Shown here piece after piece: positions 17,054 through 28,803 of a DNA stretch of 64,000 nucleotides. Position 1 is the stretch's first letter. Each line of letters starts with the position of its first letter. Where the stretch lies: NCBI RefSeq assembly GCF_000756385.1, contig NZ_JNFC01000034.1, positions 1 to 64,000 on the forward strand, given 5' to 3'. Made by a program: the position numbers and the translations under genes. Under the pieces are notes generated by a model. The model saw nothing but the letters and a program-made list of their open reading frames with translations. It was not told where the DNA came from and made no database searches. Source of the DNA: Sphingopyxis sp. LC363 (GTDB lineage Bacteria; Pseudomonadota; Alphaproteobacteria; Sphingomonadales; Sphingomonadaceae).

Positions 17054-17485
17054 CTAGCGCACGATTCCCGCCCGCTCGAAGGCCGACTCCATCTGCGCGA
17101 TATCGGGGTAGACATGCTTGCTCGCGACCTCGCCCTCGGCGTTGACCATGATCACGTCGAGCATGCCGACGTGGGCGACAAAGGCGGTGCCGCCCGGCAT
17201 CGCGAGCGTCAGGACCATCGTCCAGTCGAAGGTCCAGTAATCGCGGCCGAAGATTCTTTTGCCCATCAGCATCGAGAAATCATAGGTCGCGAACAGATGC
17301 CCGCAATGTTCGCGCAGCGCCTCGCGTCCCTCGACCGGGGGCGATCCGTCGTGGAGCCGGAAAATGGTGTCGGCGGAGTGCAGCGACGCGATCAGGTCGG
17401 CGTCCTTCGTTTCCCAGCCGACATGATATCGGTCGAACAGTGCCTCGGTCGGCAGCGTGCGTTCCAGCTCGGCAATCGCGTTCAT
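17054..17485 (-). CDS. SnoaL/NTF2-like protein
   Basis: A 143-residue NTF2-fold protein of the nuclear transport factor 2 or SnoaL group (YHVGWETKDADLIASLHSADTIFRLHDGSPPVEGREALREHCGHLF). Such proteins are small cyclases, isomerases or ligand binders; the residue pattern does not point to one reaction. ATG 17485 is preceded by AGGAGAAAGACG, which fixes the start. It sits upstream of the AraC regulator on the same strand. Confidence 0.82.
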   Translation of the reverse strand: MNAIAELERTLPTEALFDRYHVGWETKDADLIASLHSADTIFRLHDGSPPVEGREALREHCGHLFATYDFSMLMGKRIFGRDYWTFDWTMVLTLAMPGGTAFVAHVGMLDVIMVNAEGEVASKHVYPDIAQMESAFERAGIVR

Positions 17486-17610
17486 CGTCTTTCTCCTATG
17501 TCCGTCGCGATCCATTCTAATCCCGGGCCGGCCCGACTCGTTGAACAAACGTGCATTGCGCGGCGGCGCAATATCGGCTGTGGAGGCGCTTCAGATTCGG
17601 AGCTGCCCCC

Positions 17611-18789
17611 ATGACCCCCACCGCAAAGATCCTTCTCCTCGGCTCGGGCGAACTCGGCCGCGAATTCGCGATTTCGGCGAAGCGCCTCGGTTGCCATGTC
17701 GTCGCGTGCGACAGCTACGCCGCAGCTCCCGCGATGCAGGTCGCCGACGAGTATGAGGTTTTTTCGATGCTCGACGGCGATGCGCTCCGCGCCGCGATCG
17801 AAAAGCACAAGCCCGATCATATCGTCCCCGAGGTCGAGGCGATCCGCACCGAGATTCTCGCCGAAGTCGAGGCCGAAGGCTTCCACGTCGTTCCCTCGGC
17901 GCGTGCGGCGCAGCTCACGATGAACCGCGACGCGATCCGCGATCTTGCGGCGAGCGAGCTCAAGCTCACCACCTCGACCTTCGAATATGCCGAAACGCGT
18001 GAGGAATTGCAGGCTGCGGCCGAGCGCATCGGCTTCCCGCTCGTCGTCAAACCCGTAATGTCCTCGTCGGGCAAGGGGCAGAGCATGGTGAAGGATGCCG
18101 CCGGGGTCGATGCGGCGTGGGACTATGCCGCCGCCGGGATGCGCGGCGACCGGCTGCGCGTGATCGCCGAGGCGTTCATCGATTTCGATTACGAAATCAC
18201 GCTGCTCACCGTGCGGCACAAGGACGGCGTCGCCTTCTGCCCGCCGATCGGCCACCGGCAGGAACGCGGCGATTATCGCGAAAGCTGGCAGCCCGCGGCG
18301 ATGTCGGACGCGGCGCTGGCGAGCGCGCAGGATATGGCGACCAAGGTGGTCGATGCGCTCGGCGGCCACGGCATCTTCGGGGTCGAATTTTTCGTGAAGG
18401 GCGACGCGGTGATCTTCTCCGAGCTCAGCCCGCGCCCGCACGACACGGGCATGGTGACGCTGATCTCGCAATCGCTCTCCGAATTCGACCTCCACGCGCG
18501 CGCGATTCTCGGCCTGCCGATCCGCGCGATCGCGGTTCCCGACGCGAGCGCCAGCGCCGTGCTCCTCGCCGACCGCGACGCGTCCGATTTCGCGATCACG
18601 GGGCTCGCCGACGCATTGACGCCACCGAATGCTGCAACCTCGGTCGATGTCCGCATCTTCGGCAAGCCGGTCACGCGACCCTGGCGCCGGATGGGCGTGG
18701 CGCTTGCCAAAGTGGCCGGCGGCACGGCCGGCGACGCGCGCGCCGCTGCCGTTGCCGCGGCGGAGAAATTGGCGATCGACTACCGCTAG
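17611..18789 (+). CDS. purT: Formate-dependent phosphoribosylglycinamide formyltransferase
   Basis: ATP-grasp enzyme that forms formyl-GAR from GAR, formate and ATP in purine synthesis. The 392 residues equal the E. coli PurT length when started at ATG 17611. Visible motifs: [19 protein letters not shown] (N-terminal nucleotide fold), [12 protein letters not shown] (ATP-grasp phosphate loop) and [31 protein letters not shown] (metal-binding Glu residues). Single gene. Confidence 0.97.
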   Translation: MTPTAKILLLGSGELGREFAISAKRLGCHVVACDSYAAAPAMQVADEYEVFSMLDGDALRAAIEKHKPDHIVPEVEAIRTEILAEVEAEGFHVVPSARAAQLTMNRDAIRDLAASELKLTTSTFEYAETREELQAAAERIGFPLVVKPVMSSSGKGQSMVKDAAGVDAAWDYAAAGMRGDRLRVIAEAFIDFDYEITLLTVRHKDGVAFCPPIGHRQERGDYRESWQPAAMSDAALASAQDMATKVVDALGGHGIFGVEFFVKGDAVIFSELSPRPHDTGMVTLISQSLSEFDLHARAILGLPIRAIAVPDASASAVLLADRDASDFAITGLADALTPPNAATSVDVRIFGKPVTRPWRRMGVALAKVAGGTAGDARAAAVAAAEKLAIDYR

Positions 18790-18892
18790 CAAACGTCGGC
18801 TCGCCGTGTCCGTTGCACGGCCGGGCAATATCGCATTTGGTGTGCCGCGGCGCGATGCGGCACGGGCCATTCTTGTTCGACAGGAGTGTTTC

Positions 18893-19441
18893 ATGCCCAA
18901 ATTCTTCGGCCCTATCGCCGCGCTGTGCCTTGCGAGCGCGATCCCGATCGCCGCTCCCGCCGCGCAGGCGCAAGAGGCGGCGCCCGCCGCGTCGCTCGTC
19001 GCCGGCGCCAAAGTCTATGACCAGAATGGCGAAGAAGTCGGCCAGATCGCCAAAGTGTCGGGAGACAGGGTTGCGGTTTCGATCGACGGCAATGGACTGG
19101 TGGTCCCGAAGAAAGCCTTTGTGAAGGGCGCCAAGGGCCCGGCGCTCAAAGCACCCAAAGCGAAGATCGTCGCGGTGCTGAAGCAGGCCGAGGCCGATGC
19201 GGCGGCGGTCGACGGCGTGTTGAAGCCGGGCGCCGAAGTGCGGAGCGCCGATGGGGCCGCGGTGCTCGGCAAGGTCACGGCGATGGCGCCGCAGGGCGCG
19301 GTGCTGGCGACCAGCGAAGGCAATATCACCATGCCGCGCGCCGCCTTTTTCATGTCGAAGAAGGGATTGGCGGTGAAGGTCAATGAAGATCAGTTTCTGG
19401 CGGGGGTCAAGGCGGCGCGCGCGCAGAAGGAAGGTGGTTGA
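18893..19441 (+). CDS. Secreted protein with two PRC-like barrel repeats
   Basis: A 182-residue exported protein; the signal peptide ends at AAQAQ. Two internally similar halves each read as a short PRC-barrel-like strand set: GAKVYDQNGEEVGQIAKV...NGLVVPKKAF (about residues 39-75) and GAEVRSADGAAVLGKVTAM...EGNITMPRAAF (about 104-145). CAGGAG lies seven bases before ATG 18893. Function unknown; a periplasmic structural or binding role is a guess. Proteins of this type occur widely in sphingomonads. Confidence 0.8.
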   Translation: MPKFFGPIAALCLASAIPIAAPAAQAQEAAPAASLVAGAKVYDQNGEEVGQIAKVSGDRVAVSIDGNGLVVPKKAFVKGAKGPALKAPKAKIVAVLKQAEADAAAVDGVLKPGAEVRSADGAAVLGKVTAMAPQGAVLATSEGNITMPRAAFFMSKKGLAVKVNEDQFLAGVKAARAQKEGG

Positions 19442-19468
19442 TCAGCTTCCGTTTGGAAGGGGAATGCG

Positions 19469-19825
19469 ATGGCACTCGAAGAGGAGCTTTACGACATCGA
19501 GCAAGGATTCTGGCTCGACGGGAAAGAGCATTTCCTGAACCATGTCGATGCCCGGTGTCTGCTCGCCTTTCCGCAAGCGGGAGAGATGCACGGCATGCAT
19601 TCGCGCGAGGAGGTGGCGGCAACCGCCACCAACGCCAACCGTTGGCGTGACCTGAGGATGGGAAATCGCCTGTTTCTGAACAGTGGCGACGATTTTGCGA
19701 TCATCAGCTACCGCGCGGATGTGACGCGTGCCGATGGTGAGCCCTATGCCGCGCTTATCAGTTCAGCCTATGTGCGGCGTCCCGATGGCTGGAAACTGGC
19801 ATTGCATCAGCATTCGCCGATCTGA
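19469..19825 (+). CDS. NTF2-like (DUF4440-type) protein
   Basis: A 118-residue single-domain NTF2-fold protein (EEELYDIEQGFWLDGKEHFLNHVD ... AIISYRADVTRADGEPYAALISSAYVRRPDGWKLALHQHSPI). The C-terminal 'W+L..HQ.S' ending is typical of the DUF4440 group. Cytoplasmic, no signal peptide. It lies 27 nt after the PRC-like gene and may share its transcript. Reaction or ligand unknown. Confidence 0.82.
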   Translation: MALEEELYDIEQGFWLDGKEHFLNHVDARCLLAFPQAGEMHGMHSREEVAATATNANRWRDLRMGNRLFLNSGDDFAIISYRADVTRADGEPYAALISSAYVRRPDGWKLALHQHSPI

Positions 19826-19860
19826 ACCGGGAGCTCGCCAAAGCCCGGTCCCAAGCCCTG

Positions 19861-20331
19861 CTAAAGCAGCTCGAACACATCGTAGCGGACGGCTCCGCCG
19901 ACGCTTGCACCCAGCCCGACCGCGACGATGTCGTTGAGCCAGGAATAGCGCTCATCGCCGGTTTCGAACATCGGGGTCGTGCGGAAATAAATTTCCTTGC
20001 GCTCGGCCGCCGTTTGCGGGCCGCCGCCTCGGGCATGCCGATGCGCCACCGACAGCGGCCGCAGCACGCCGCGATAGGAGACATAGATCAGCGCCCCGTC
20101 GTGCGTTTCGAAGGTGATCCGCGCGTCGAGGCGCAGCGTGTCCTTGTCGTCGATCGTCGCCCAGTCGCCGCCGCTCGGCATGACGCGGCCGCGCAGCCGT
20201 TCCCCCTCGACTTCGCCGCCGGTCAGCGCGGCGATCATGCGGCGGCCGAAATGCGCGGTCCCGATCTGCTGCTGCGGTTCGGTGAAAGCGGCGCGATAGG
20301 AGCAGAGGTAGCGGAATTCGGGCTGGTCCAT
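19861..20331 (-). CDS. DUF3237 family protein
   Basis: A 156-residue protein of the DUF3237 beta-barrel family (GGDWATIDDKDTLRLDARITFETHDGALIYVSYRGVLR, YFRTTPMFETGDERYSWLNDIVAVGLG). The function of the family is not settled; members sit beside catabolic genes for aromatic or terpenoid compounds. ATG 20331 has AGGA at good spacing; ATG 20334 is adjacent. The gene is 62 nt downstream of the TonB receptor on the same strand and is probably co-transcribed with it. Confidence 0.88.
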   Translation of the reverse strand: MDQPEFRYLCSYRAAFTEPQQQIGTAHFGRRMIAALTGGEVEGERLRGRVMPSGGDWATIDDKDTLRLDARITFETHDGALIYVSYRGVLRPLSVAHRHARGGGPQTAAERKEIYFRTTPMFETGDERYSWLNDIVAVGLGASVGGAVRYDVFELL

Positions 20332-20393
20332 CATCAATCCTTTCGTTGAACGGGGAGGGGGCGGCGGGGGAGGTCTCCCCGCCGCGCCGCGGA

Positions 20394-22580
20394 TCAGATC
20401 TTGAATGCCATGGTGACGCCATAGGTTCGCGGCGGCGCATAGGGCGTCAGTATCTGGCGGTATGGGCCGAAATAGGTGACATAGGTCGGAACCAGCTCGT
20501 CGGTGAGGTTCTTGCCCCACAGTGAAAGCTCCCACCGTTCGTCGGGGCCCGCGATCGACAGGCGCGCGTCGAGGTTCTCGTGGCTCGGCCACAATTGTTG
20601 CGGGATGTTCGACGCTTCGAAAAAGGCGTCGTCGACCCAGCTGTAGTCGACCCGGAGCTTTGCCGACAAATCGCCGATCGGCGCCTCATATTGCCCGCCG
20701 ATATTGAACTTGTTCTTCGGCGATCGGGGCAGGCGATTGCCCGTATAGGCTTGGCCGGGGATCGAATATTCGGTGAACTTCGCGTCGAGCCAGGCGTAGC
20801 TGCCGTCGAGTTGGAAGCCTTCGAACGGGCGCGCGAGCACTTCGACCTCGGCGCCCTTGATTTTCGCCTTCGCCGCGTTGCTGACGACGACGCAGCAGAG
20901 CGGGACGAGCTGCGACACCTGAAGATCCGAATAATCGGTCTGGAACAAAGCGACATTGAACCGCAGTCGCCGGTCGAACCATTCGGTCTTGGCACCGACC
21001 TCGTAACCCCAGGCGAATTCGGGGTCATAGGGGGTCGATGCGCCCTCCGCGGTGCCCGAAAGGCCCTGGAACCCCCCGCTCTTGTAACCGCGCGCCGCCG
21101 ACGCATAGAGCAGCACGTCGTCGGTCGCTTTCCAGTTCAGCGCGAACCGCGGGGTGAAGGCTTTCCATTTCTGGCTCGCGGTGACGTCATAGCCGGCCGG
21201 CGTGCCGAGCGGCGGCGGCACGCCGGGACCGTCGTCGCCCTTGTAGCCCGCGAACCGGCCGCTCTTTTTCTCCCAGGTCATTCGCGCGCCCAAAGTGGCG
21301 GTCAGCGACGGGACGATCTCGTAGTCGAGCTGGCCGAAGATCGCGAAGCTGCGCGCGTTGACCGACTGCGGAAATATGCCGATGCCGCTGATCGCGGGCG
21401 TTGCGAAATCCTGGATCTGTCCCTGAATGCGGTCGGTGTCCTCCTTCAGGTAATATAGGCCCGTCTGACCGTTCAGCCGGCCGTCGAACGCATCGAACGC
21501 CAGCCGCAATTCCTGGCTGAACTGCTTGTTGTCTTCGTCGCCGAAATCGGTCGATTCGATCTGGTTCGGCGGGTTGACCGGATTGCTGAAAAAGGGCGTT
21601 TCGAACTGAAAATCGACCTTGCGGAGCGCGGTCAGCGAGGTGAGCGTGCCGAAGGGCAGGTCGAGGTTGATCTCGGCCGAATAGGACTGGATCGTCCGCT
21701 TGATCATGCCGTCGATATAGGCGTTCACCACGCGCGGATCGGGGTTGATGCCGACGCAGTGGACGCCGCCGTTGAAACTGGCGTCGCAATTATTGTGACG
21801 CGGATTGCCCTTCTGATCCTGCCGCGAGACGTCGGCGCGAAGTATGATATCGAGCGTGTCGGTCGGCACCAGCCGCAAGGCGAGGCGTCCCGTCGTCAGA
21901 TTGAGGTCATTGACGTCGTTCCCCGTCGTCTCGTTAAATTCGAAACCGTCGCGCTGTTTATGCGACAGTCCCGCCGACAGATAGATTTTATCGGTGAGCG
22001 CCATATTGCCGCGCGCGACGACGCCGACACGGTCGTAATTGCCGTACGTACCCTCGAAATGGAAGCTGTTGTCGGCCGATGGCTTGCGGCTGACGAACTG
22101 GATCAGCCCGCCGATGGCGTTTTTGCCGAACAATGTGCCTTGCGGACCGCGGAGCACCTCGACGCGTTCGAGGTCGAGGGCGTCGAGGTCGGGCGTGCTG
22201 CCGCGACCCGCATAGACGCCGTCGACGAAGACGACGACCGACGGGTCGCCGCCGGCGTTCTGGCTGATGCCCGGCGCGCTGCCGATGCCGCGCATCGCGA
22301 AATTCGTGTTGATGGGATCGACCGCGCTCGCGGCCAATCCGGGCGTACGGAGCGCGATGTCGGCCACGGTCTCGATATTGTTCGCGCGAAGCTGTTCCGA
22401 ACCGAAGGCGGTGACCGATACCGGGACGTCCTGCAGCTTCTGCTCCTGCCGCTGGGCGGTGACGATGATATCGCCGTCGGCGCTCTCTTCGCTATCCTGT
22501 GCCGCGGCGATGGCGGGCATCGTCAGCAGGGCAATCCCTGCCAACAGCCGTGACGACGGGTTCAGTATTTTTCTGGCCAT
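20394..22580 (-). CDS. TonB-dependent receptor
   Basis: A 728-residue outer-membrane active transporter. A signal peptide (AIAAAQ cleavage) is followed by a TonB box (DIIVTAQRQEQ), a plug (VPVSVTAFGSEQLRANNIETVADIALRTPGL ... VEVLRGPQGTLFGKNAIGGLIQFVSRKP) and a C-terminal barrel with repeated alternating strands. The start ATG 22580 has GGGAGAG upstream. The plug resembles receptors for small hydrophobic or siderophore-like ligands in sphingomonads rather than the oligosaccharide type seen at 44798. It diverges from an MFS transporter; together with the DUF3237 gene it looks like one substrate-uptake unit, substrate unknown. Confidence 0.93.
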   Translation of the reverse strand: MARKILNPSSRLLAGIALLTMPAIAAAQDSEESADGDIIVTAQRQEQKLQDVPVSVTAFGSEQLRANNIETVADIALRTPGLAASAVDPINTNFAMRGIGSAPGISQNAGGDPSVVVFVDGVYAGRGSTPDLDALDLERVEVLRGPQGTLFGKNAIGGLIQFVSRKPSADNSFHFEGTYGNYDRVGVVARGNMALTDKIYLSAGLSHKQRDGFEFNETTGNDVNDLNLTTGRLALRLVPTDTLDIILRADVSRQDQKGNPRHNNCDASFNGGVHCVGINPDPRVVNAYIDGMIKRTIQSYSAEINLDLPFGTLTSLTALRKVDFQFETPFFSNPVNPPNQIESTDFGDEDNKQFSQELRLAFDAFDGRLNGQTGLYYLKEDTDRIQGQIQDFATPAISGIGIFPQSVNARSFAIFGQLDYEIVPSLTATLGARMTWEKKSGRFAGYKGDDGPGVPPPLGTPAGYDVTASQKWKAFTPRFALNWKATDDVLLYASAARGYKSGGFQGLSGTAEGASTPYDPEFAWGYEVGAKTEWFDRRLRFNVALFQTDYSDLQVSQLVPLCCVVVSNAAKAKIKGAEVEVLARPFEGFQLDGSYAWLDAKFTEYSIPGQAYTGNRLPRSPKNKFNIGGQYEAPIGDLSAKLRVDYSWVDDAFFEASNIPQQLWPSHENLDARLSIAGPDERWELSLWGKNLTDELVPTYVTYFGPYRQILTPYAPPRTYGVTMAFKI

Positions 22581-22656
22581 GAATCGCTCTCCCATTTGTT
22601 CAGGTTTGTTTTTTCGTTGTCGTGTTTGTGCGTTCCTGCTTGACTGTCTGCGCAAA

Positions 22657-22676
22657 ATACTTAGTTAGCTAAGTAT
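22657..22676. promoter_or_regulatory. Palindromic operator between TonB receptor and MFS genes
   Basis: ATACTTAG-TTAG-CTAAGTAT: perfect 8-bp arms with a 4-nt spacer in an otherwise GC-rich region, 77 nt from the receptor start and 71 nt from the MFS start. The form suits a TetR- or MarR-type repressor acting on both genes. No regulator gene lies next to it in the window. Confidence 0.65.
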
Positions 22677-22747
22677 CTACTTCATATCGCAGCATGCCCC
22701 GCGGTGCAAGAGGGTGGCTGCGAACGGAGCGAAAGCCGGGAGAGGAT

Positions 22748-24118
22748 ATGGCGAGCGAGCGCGCGAGCGGCGATGCGGCCGGGCAGGCGAGTGCAGGGGA
22801 ACGGGAACCGCCGCCCTGGCCGCGGCCGGCCTATAGCTGGTATGTCGTCGCGATATTGCTGCTGGCCTATACGCTGTCGTTTGTCGACCGGATGATCCTC
22901 AGCCTCCTGGTCGCACCGATCCGCGCGGCGCTCGATATCTCGGACACGCAGGTCAGCCTGCTGATCGGACTGGCCTTCGCGCTTTTCTATACGCTGCTCG
23001 GCTTGCCGCTCGCATGGATCGCCGACCGCTATAACCGCCGGAACCTCATCGTTGCGGGCATCGCGGTGTGGAGCGTGATGACCGCCGGCTGCGGCTTTGC
23101 GGGAAGCTATGCGTCGCTCTTCGCCGCGCGCATGGGCGTCGGCGTGGGCGAAGCGACGCTATCGCCCGCCGCTTATTCGATGCTCAGCGACTATTTTCCG
23201 CGCGACCGGCTGGCGCGCGCGATGGCGGTCTACTCGATCGGCGTGCCGCTGGGTTCGGGCGTGGCGATGATCCTCGGCTCCTTCGTGGTTCAGGCGGTGC
23301 TGGCCGCGCCGACGGTCGATGTCCCCTTCTACGGTCCGATGGATGCGTGGCGGTTGATCTTCGTCTGGGTGGCGGCGCCGGGAATATTGGTCGCGCTGCT
23401 CATGCTGACCGTGCGCGAACCTCTTCGTCGCGGGCGAGCGGCGGCTGCAATGATGCCGGATGCGTCGGCCGCCGGCGCGCCCGGTCTTGTCGCGCACATC
23501 GGCGGACAGCGGGCGGCGCTCGGCGCGCTGTTCGGCGGCATGTCGCTGATCGGCCTCGTCATGTATGGCGCGATCGCGTGGATACCGACCTTCTTCGCGC
23601 GCAGTTACGGCATGGAGGTGGCGCAAGCGGGCCTGTGGTTCGGCGTCATCATGGCGGTCGGCGGCGCCCCCGGGTTGATTGCGGGCGGCGCGCTCGCCGA
23701 CCGGTTGTTCGCCAAGGGGGTGGGTGATGCGCATTTGCGCGTGATGCGCCTGTCGATCCTGCTCGGCGGCCCGCCCCTGGCAGCGATGGCGTTGATGCCC
23801 GATCCGGCGCTCGCGTTCGCGATGCTGGCGTTGGCCTTCCCGTGTCTGACGATGCACGGCGTGGGCGGCGTCGCCCTGCAGCTGATCACGCCGAACGAAT
23901 ATCGCGCGCGGATGACTGCGCTCTATTTCTTCGTCGTCAATCTGGTCGGCCTCGGCTTCGGTCCGATGCTGATGGCACTGCTCACCGACAATATTTTCCG
24001 GGACGAATCCGCACTGCGCTATTCGATCGCCATCGTCACGGCGGTCGCCTTGCCGCTCGCCGCAATCATCTTGACATGGGGCTTCAAGGGCTATGCGCGC
24101 GAACTGGCCCGGAGCTGA
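22748..24118 (+). CDS. MFS transporter (spinster-like)
   Basis: A 456-residue inner-membrane transporter with twelve hydrophobic segments and the MFS motif A variant DRYNRR between helices 2 and 3; the N-terminal SWYVVAILLLAYTLSFVDRMILSLLVAPIRAALDISDTQVSLL is typical of spinster-like and organic-acid MFS proteins. GGAGAGG precedes ATG 22748. It is divergent from the TonB receptor across a shared palindrome, so the likely route is outer membrane by the receptor and inner membrane by this protein. Substrate not evident. Confidence 0.9.
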   Translation: MASERASGDAAGQASAGEREPPPWPRPAYSWYVVAILLLAYTLSFVDRMILSLLVAPIRAALDISDTQVSLLIGLAFALFYTLLGLPLAWIADRYNRRNLIVAGIAVWSVMTAGCGFAGSYASLFAARMGVGVGEATLSPAAYSMLSDYFPRDRLARAMAVYSIGVPLGSGVAMILGSFVVQAVLAAPTVDVPFYGPMDAWRLIFVWVAAPGILVALLMLTVREPLRRGRAAAAMMPDASAAGAPGLVAHIGGQRAALGALFGGMSLIGLVMYGAIAWIPTFFARSYGMEVAQAGLWFGVIMAVGGAPGLIAGGALADRLFAKGVGDAHLRVMRLSILLGGPPLAAMALMPDPALAFAMLALAFPCLTMHGVGGVALQLITPNEYRARMTALYFFVVNLVGLGFGPMLMALLTDNIFRDESALRYSIAIVTAVALPLAAIILTWGFKGYARELARS

Positions 24119-24136
24119 CGCCTGTTTTCGCAAAAT

Positions 24137-24184
24137 CATATGCAAACACTATGCGAGGGCTGATTTCACTCTCTCGAATTCAAA
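24137..24184 (+). promoter_or_regulatory. Composite kdp promoter element, copy A
   Basis: CATATGCAAACACTATG (24137-24153) followed after 17 nt by CTCTCGAATTCAAA (24171-24184). The same two boxes with the same 34-nt offset recur at 32194-32241 on the far side of the kdp genes. The position upstream of kdpF suggests a KdpE-controlled promoter. It is followed by a leader hairpin (24218-24239). Confidence 0.65.
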
Positions 24185-24257
24185 CGCGCGCCTGAACTAA
24201 TTGATGCTCCGCAGACGGCCCGTCACCTTTGTGGCGGGCGCTTTGCTGGAGCAAATC

Positions 24258-24341
24258 ATGCAGGATATTCTCTGGATCGGCATCATCCTCGCGCTTCTGG
24301 CGGCAAGCCTCGGCTATGCGCGCCTTTGCGACGACGCGTGA
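24258..24341 (+). CDS. Tiny membrane protein upstream of kdpF
   Basis: A 27-codon ORF (MQDILWIGIILALLAASLGY...) that is one hydrophobic helix with a charged tail (ARLCDDA). GGAG lies six bases before the ATG, and the stop is 9 nt before the kdpF ATG. It has the size and position of a KdpF-like accessory peptide, so it may be a second small subunit stabilising KdpFABC. Not recognised as a named family. Confidence 0.65.
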   Translation: MQDILWIGIILALLAASLGYARLCDDA

Positions 24342-24350
24342 GGTGACGCC

Positions 24351-24440
24351 ATGACTCTCGACCTATGGCTCGCGGGCGCCACCGCGATCGGCCTTCTCGT
24401 CTATCTCGTCGCCGTGCTCGCACGGCCCGAACGCTTTTAG
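24351..24440 (+). CDS. kdpF: Potassium-transporting ATPase subunit KdpF
   Basis: A 29-residue single-helix protein (MTLDLWLAGATAIGLLVYLV...ARPERF). The ending LxRPERF is typical of KdpF, which stabilises the KdpFABC complex in the inner membrane. It lies 12 nt upstream of kdpA. Confidence 0.9.
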   Translation: MTLDLWLAGATAIGLLVYLVAVLARPERF

Positions 24441-24452
24441 AGGGGGCGTGCC

Positions 24453-26156
24453 ATGACCTTTCAGGGATGGCTTCTCATCATCGTCTTCGTGGGCCTTTTG
24501 CTCGCGATCACCAAGCCGATGGGCCGCTGGCTCTTCGCGCTCTATGACGGCCAGCGAACCCCGCTCCACCGCCTGCTGGGGCCGGTCGAGGCGGGCTTCT
24601 ACCGCCTGGCGGGCATCGACCCGAACGAGGAGCAGGGGTGGCGCCGCTACGCGGTCCATATGCTGATCTTCAATTTCGCATTGCTGCTCTTCACCTATGC
24701 GGTGCTGCGCTTGCAGGGCGTGCTGCCGCTCAATCCGCTCGGTTATGAGGCAGTCGGCGCCGATGGCGCGTTCAACACCGCGATCAGCTTTACGACCAAC
24801 ACCAACTGGCAATGGTATGCGGGCGAGGCGACGCTGTCGAACCTCAGTCAGATGCTCGGGCTGACGATCCAGAATTTCCTGTCGGCGGCGACGGGCATCG
24901 CGCTCGCCTTTGCCTTCTTTCGCGGGTTCGCGCGGCGCAGCGCCGCGACGCTCGGCAATTTCTGGGCCGATGTCACGCGCGTGACGCTCTACCTGCTGCT
25001 GCCGATCTGTATCGTCTATGCGATCTTCCTGGTCGCGAACGGCGTACCGCAAACGCTCGCGGGTTCGGTCGAGGTGTCGACGCTCGAGGGCGTCAAGCAG
25101 ACGCTCGCGCTCGGCCCCGTTGCGTCGCAGGAAGCGATCAAGATGCTCGGCACGAACGGCGGCGGCTTCTTCAACGCCAACTCGGCGCATCCGTTCGAAA
25201 ATCCGAACGCGGTCACGAACCTCGTCCAGATGCTTTCGATCTTCGCGATCGGTTTCGGCCTGACCTGGACCTTTGGCAGGGCGGTCGGCAACCAGCGTCA
25301 GGGCTGGGCGATCCTCGCCGCGATGCTCGTCATCTTCCTCGCGGGCGTCAGCGTCGTCTATTGGCAGGAAGCGGCGGGCAACCCCGTGCTCCACCAGCTC
25401 GGCGTCGCCGGCGGCAATATGGAGGGCAAGGAAGTCCGCTTCGGCATCGCCGCTTCGTCGCTGTTCGCCGCCGTCACCACCGCGGCCTCGTGCGGCGCGG
25501 TCAACGCGATGCACGACAGCTTCACCGCATTGGGCGGCATGATCCCGCTGTTCAACATGCAGCTTGGCGAAGTCGTCATCGGCGGCGTCGGCGCGGGCAT
25601 CTATGGCTTCCTGCTCTTCGCGATCCTCGCGGTGTTCGTCGCGGGGCTGATGGTCGGGCGCACCCCCGAATATGTCGGCAAGAAAATCGAGGCGCGCGAG
25701 GTCAAGCTCGCGGTGCTTGCGATCGCGGTGCTGCCGCTGATCATTCTCGGCGGCACGGCGATCGCGTCGGTCACCGAGGCGGGCCTGGCGGGGCCGCTCA
25801 ACAAAGGGCCACACGGCTTTTCGGAAATCCTCTATGGTTTCACGAGCGCGGTCGCGAACAACGGGTCGGCCTTTGCGGGCCTGACCGCGGGCGCGCCCTT
25901 CTACAACGGGATGCTCGGCGCCGCGATGTGGCTCGGCCGCTTCTTCATCATCATTCCCATGCTGGCGATCGCGGGCAGTCTGGCGGCGAAGAAATATACG
26001 CCGGCAACGGCGGGCAGCTTCCCGACCACCGGCCCGCTGTGGACGGGTCTGCTCGTCGGCATCGTGCTGATCGTCGGCGGCCTGACTTTCCTTCCCGGCC
26101 TCGCGCTCGGTCCGATCGCCGATCATCTCGCGATGATCCGCGGCCAGCTTTTCTAA
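24453..26156 (+). CDS. kdpA: Potassium-transporting ATPase, K+-binding subunit A
   Basis: Channel-like subunit of the high-affinity KdpFABC potassium pump. It has 567 residues with about ten membrane segments and the four degenerate selectivity-filter regions visible as [40 protein letters not shown] and [10 protein letters not shown]. Length matches the family. It is followed by kdpB after 12 nt within kdpFABCDE. Confidence 0.98.
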   Translation: MTFQGWLLIIVFVGLLLAITKPMGRWLFALYDGQRTPLHRLLGPVEAGFYRLAGIDPNEEQGWRRYAVHMLIFNFALLLFTYAVLRLQGVLPLNPLGYEAVGADGAFNTAISFTTNTNWQWYAGEATLSNLSQMLGLTIQNFLSAATGIALAFAFFRGFARRSAATLGNFWADVTRVTLYLLLPICIVYAIFLVANGVPQTLAGSVEVSTLEGVKQTLALGPVASQEAIKMLGTNGGGFFNANSAHPFENPNAVTNLVQMLSIFAIGFGLTWTFGRAVGNQRQGWAILAAMLVIFLAGVSVVYWQEAAGNPVLHQLGVAGGNMEGKEVRFGIAASSLFAAVTTAASCGAVNAMHDSFTALGGMIPLFNMQLGEVVIGGVGAGIYGFLLFAILAVFVAGLMVGRTPEYVGKKIEAREVKLAVLAIAVLPLIILGGTAIASVTEAGLAGPLNKGPHGFSEILYGFTSAVANNGSAFAGLTAGAPFYNGMLGAAMWLGRFFIIIPMLAIAGSLAAKKYTPATAGSFPTTGPLWTGLLVGIVLIVGGLTFLPGLALGPIADHLAMIRGQLF

Positions 26157-26168
26157 GGATTAACGCAT

Positions 26169-28202
<2,034 letters not shown>

Positions 28203-28212
28203 GGAGACCGAA

Positions 28213-28803
28213 ATGAACAAGGATTTTATCAGCGCGCTGCGTCCGGCGCTTGTGATGACGCCGCTCTTCGCGGCGCTACTCGGCATCGCCTATCCGCTGG
28301 CCATCACCGGCATCGGGCAGGCGCTCTTCCCGAGCCAGGCCAACGGCAGCCTGGTGCGTGAGAATGGCAAGGTCATCGGGTCCGAACTCGCCGGACAGGC
28401 CTTTGCCTCCGAACGCTATTTCAGCACCCGCCCGTCGGCGGCGGGCGACGGCTATGACGGGCTTGCCTCGTCGGGTTCGAACCTCGGGCCGACGTCAGAA
28501 TTGCTCGCCGATCGCGTGGCGGGCGATGTCGCAAGGCTTTCCGGAACCTCGCCGGGCCAACCCGTTCCTGCCGACCTGGTGACGACCTCCGCTTCGGGGC
28601 TCGACCCCCATATCAGCCCCGAAGCGGCTTTTTTCCAGGTCGACCGGGTGGCCGATGTCCGCGGCCTTGATCGGGCGGCCGTTCGAAGGCTTGTCGACCA
28701 GAGCGTGGAACAACCGCTGCTCGGCTTTCTCGGTGAACCGCGCATCAATGTGTTCAAGCTCAATCGACGACTCGATGCCTTTAAGGCTAAATCCTCCCCG
28801 TGA
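28213..28803 (+). CDS. kdpC: Potassium-transporting ATPase subunit C
   Basis: A 196-residue accessory subunit: one N-terminal membrane helix ([30 protein letters not shown]) and a periplasmic domain with [18 protein letters not shown] and [20 protein letters not shown], all classic KdpC motifs. ATG 28213 follows GAGGAG. The stop overlaps the kdpD start (GTGA), tying sensor translation to the pump. Confidence 0.97.
   Translation: MNKDFISALRPALVMTPLFAALLGIAYPLAITGIGQALFPSQANGSLVRENGKVIGSELAGQAFASERYFSTRPSAAGDGYDGLASSGSNLGPTSELLADRVAGDVARLSGTSPGQPVPADLVTTSASGLDPHISPEAAFFQVDRVADVRGLDRAAVRRLVDQSVEQPLLGFLGEPRINVFKLNRRLDAFKAKSSP

Noticed and set aside
24185..24257. Riboswitch before kdp
   Set aside because: Only a single 9-bp hairpin with one mismatch is visible; no known riboswitch core such as that for c-di-AMP.
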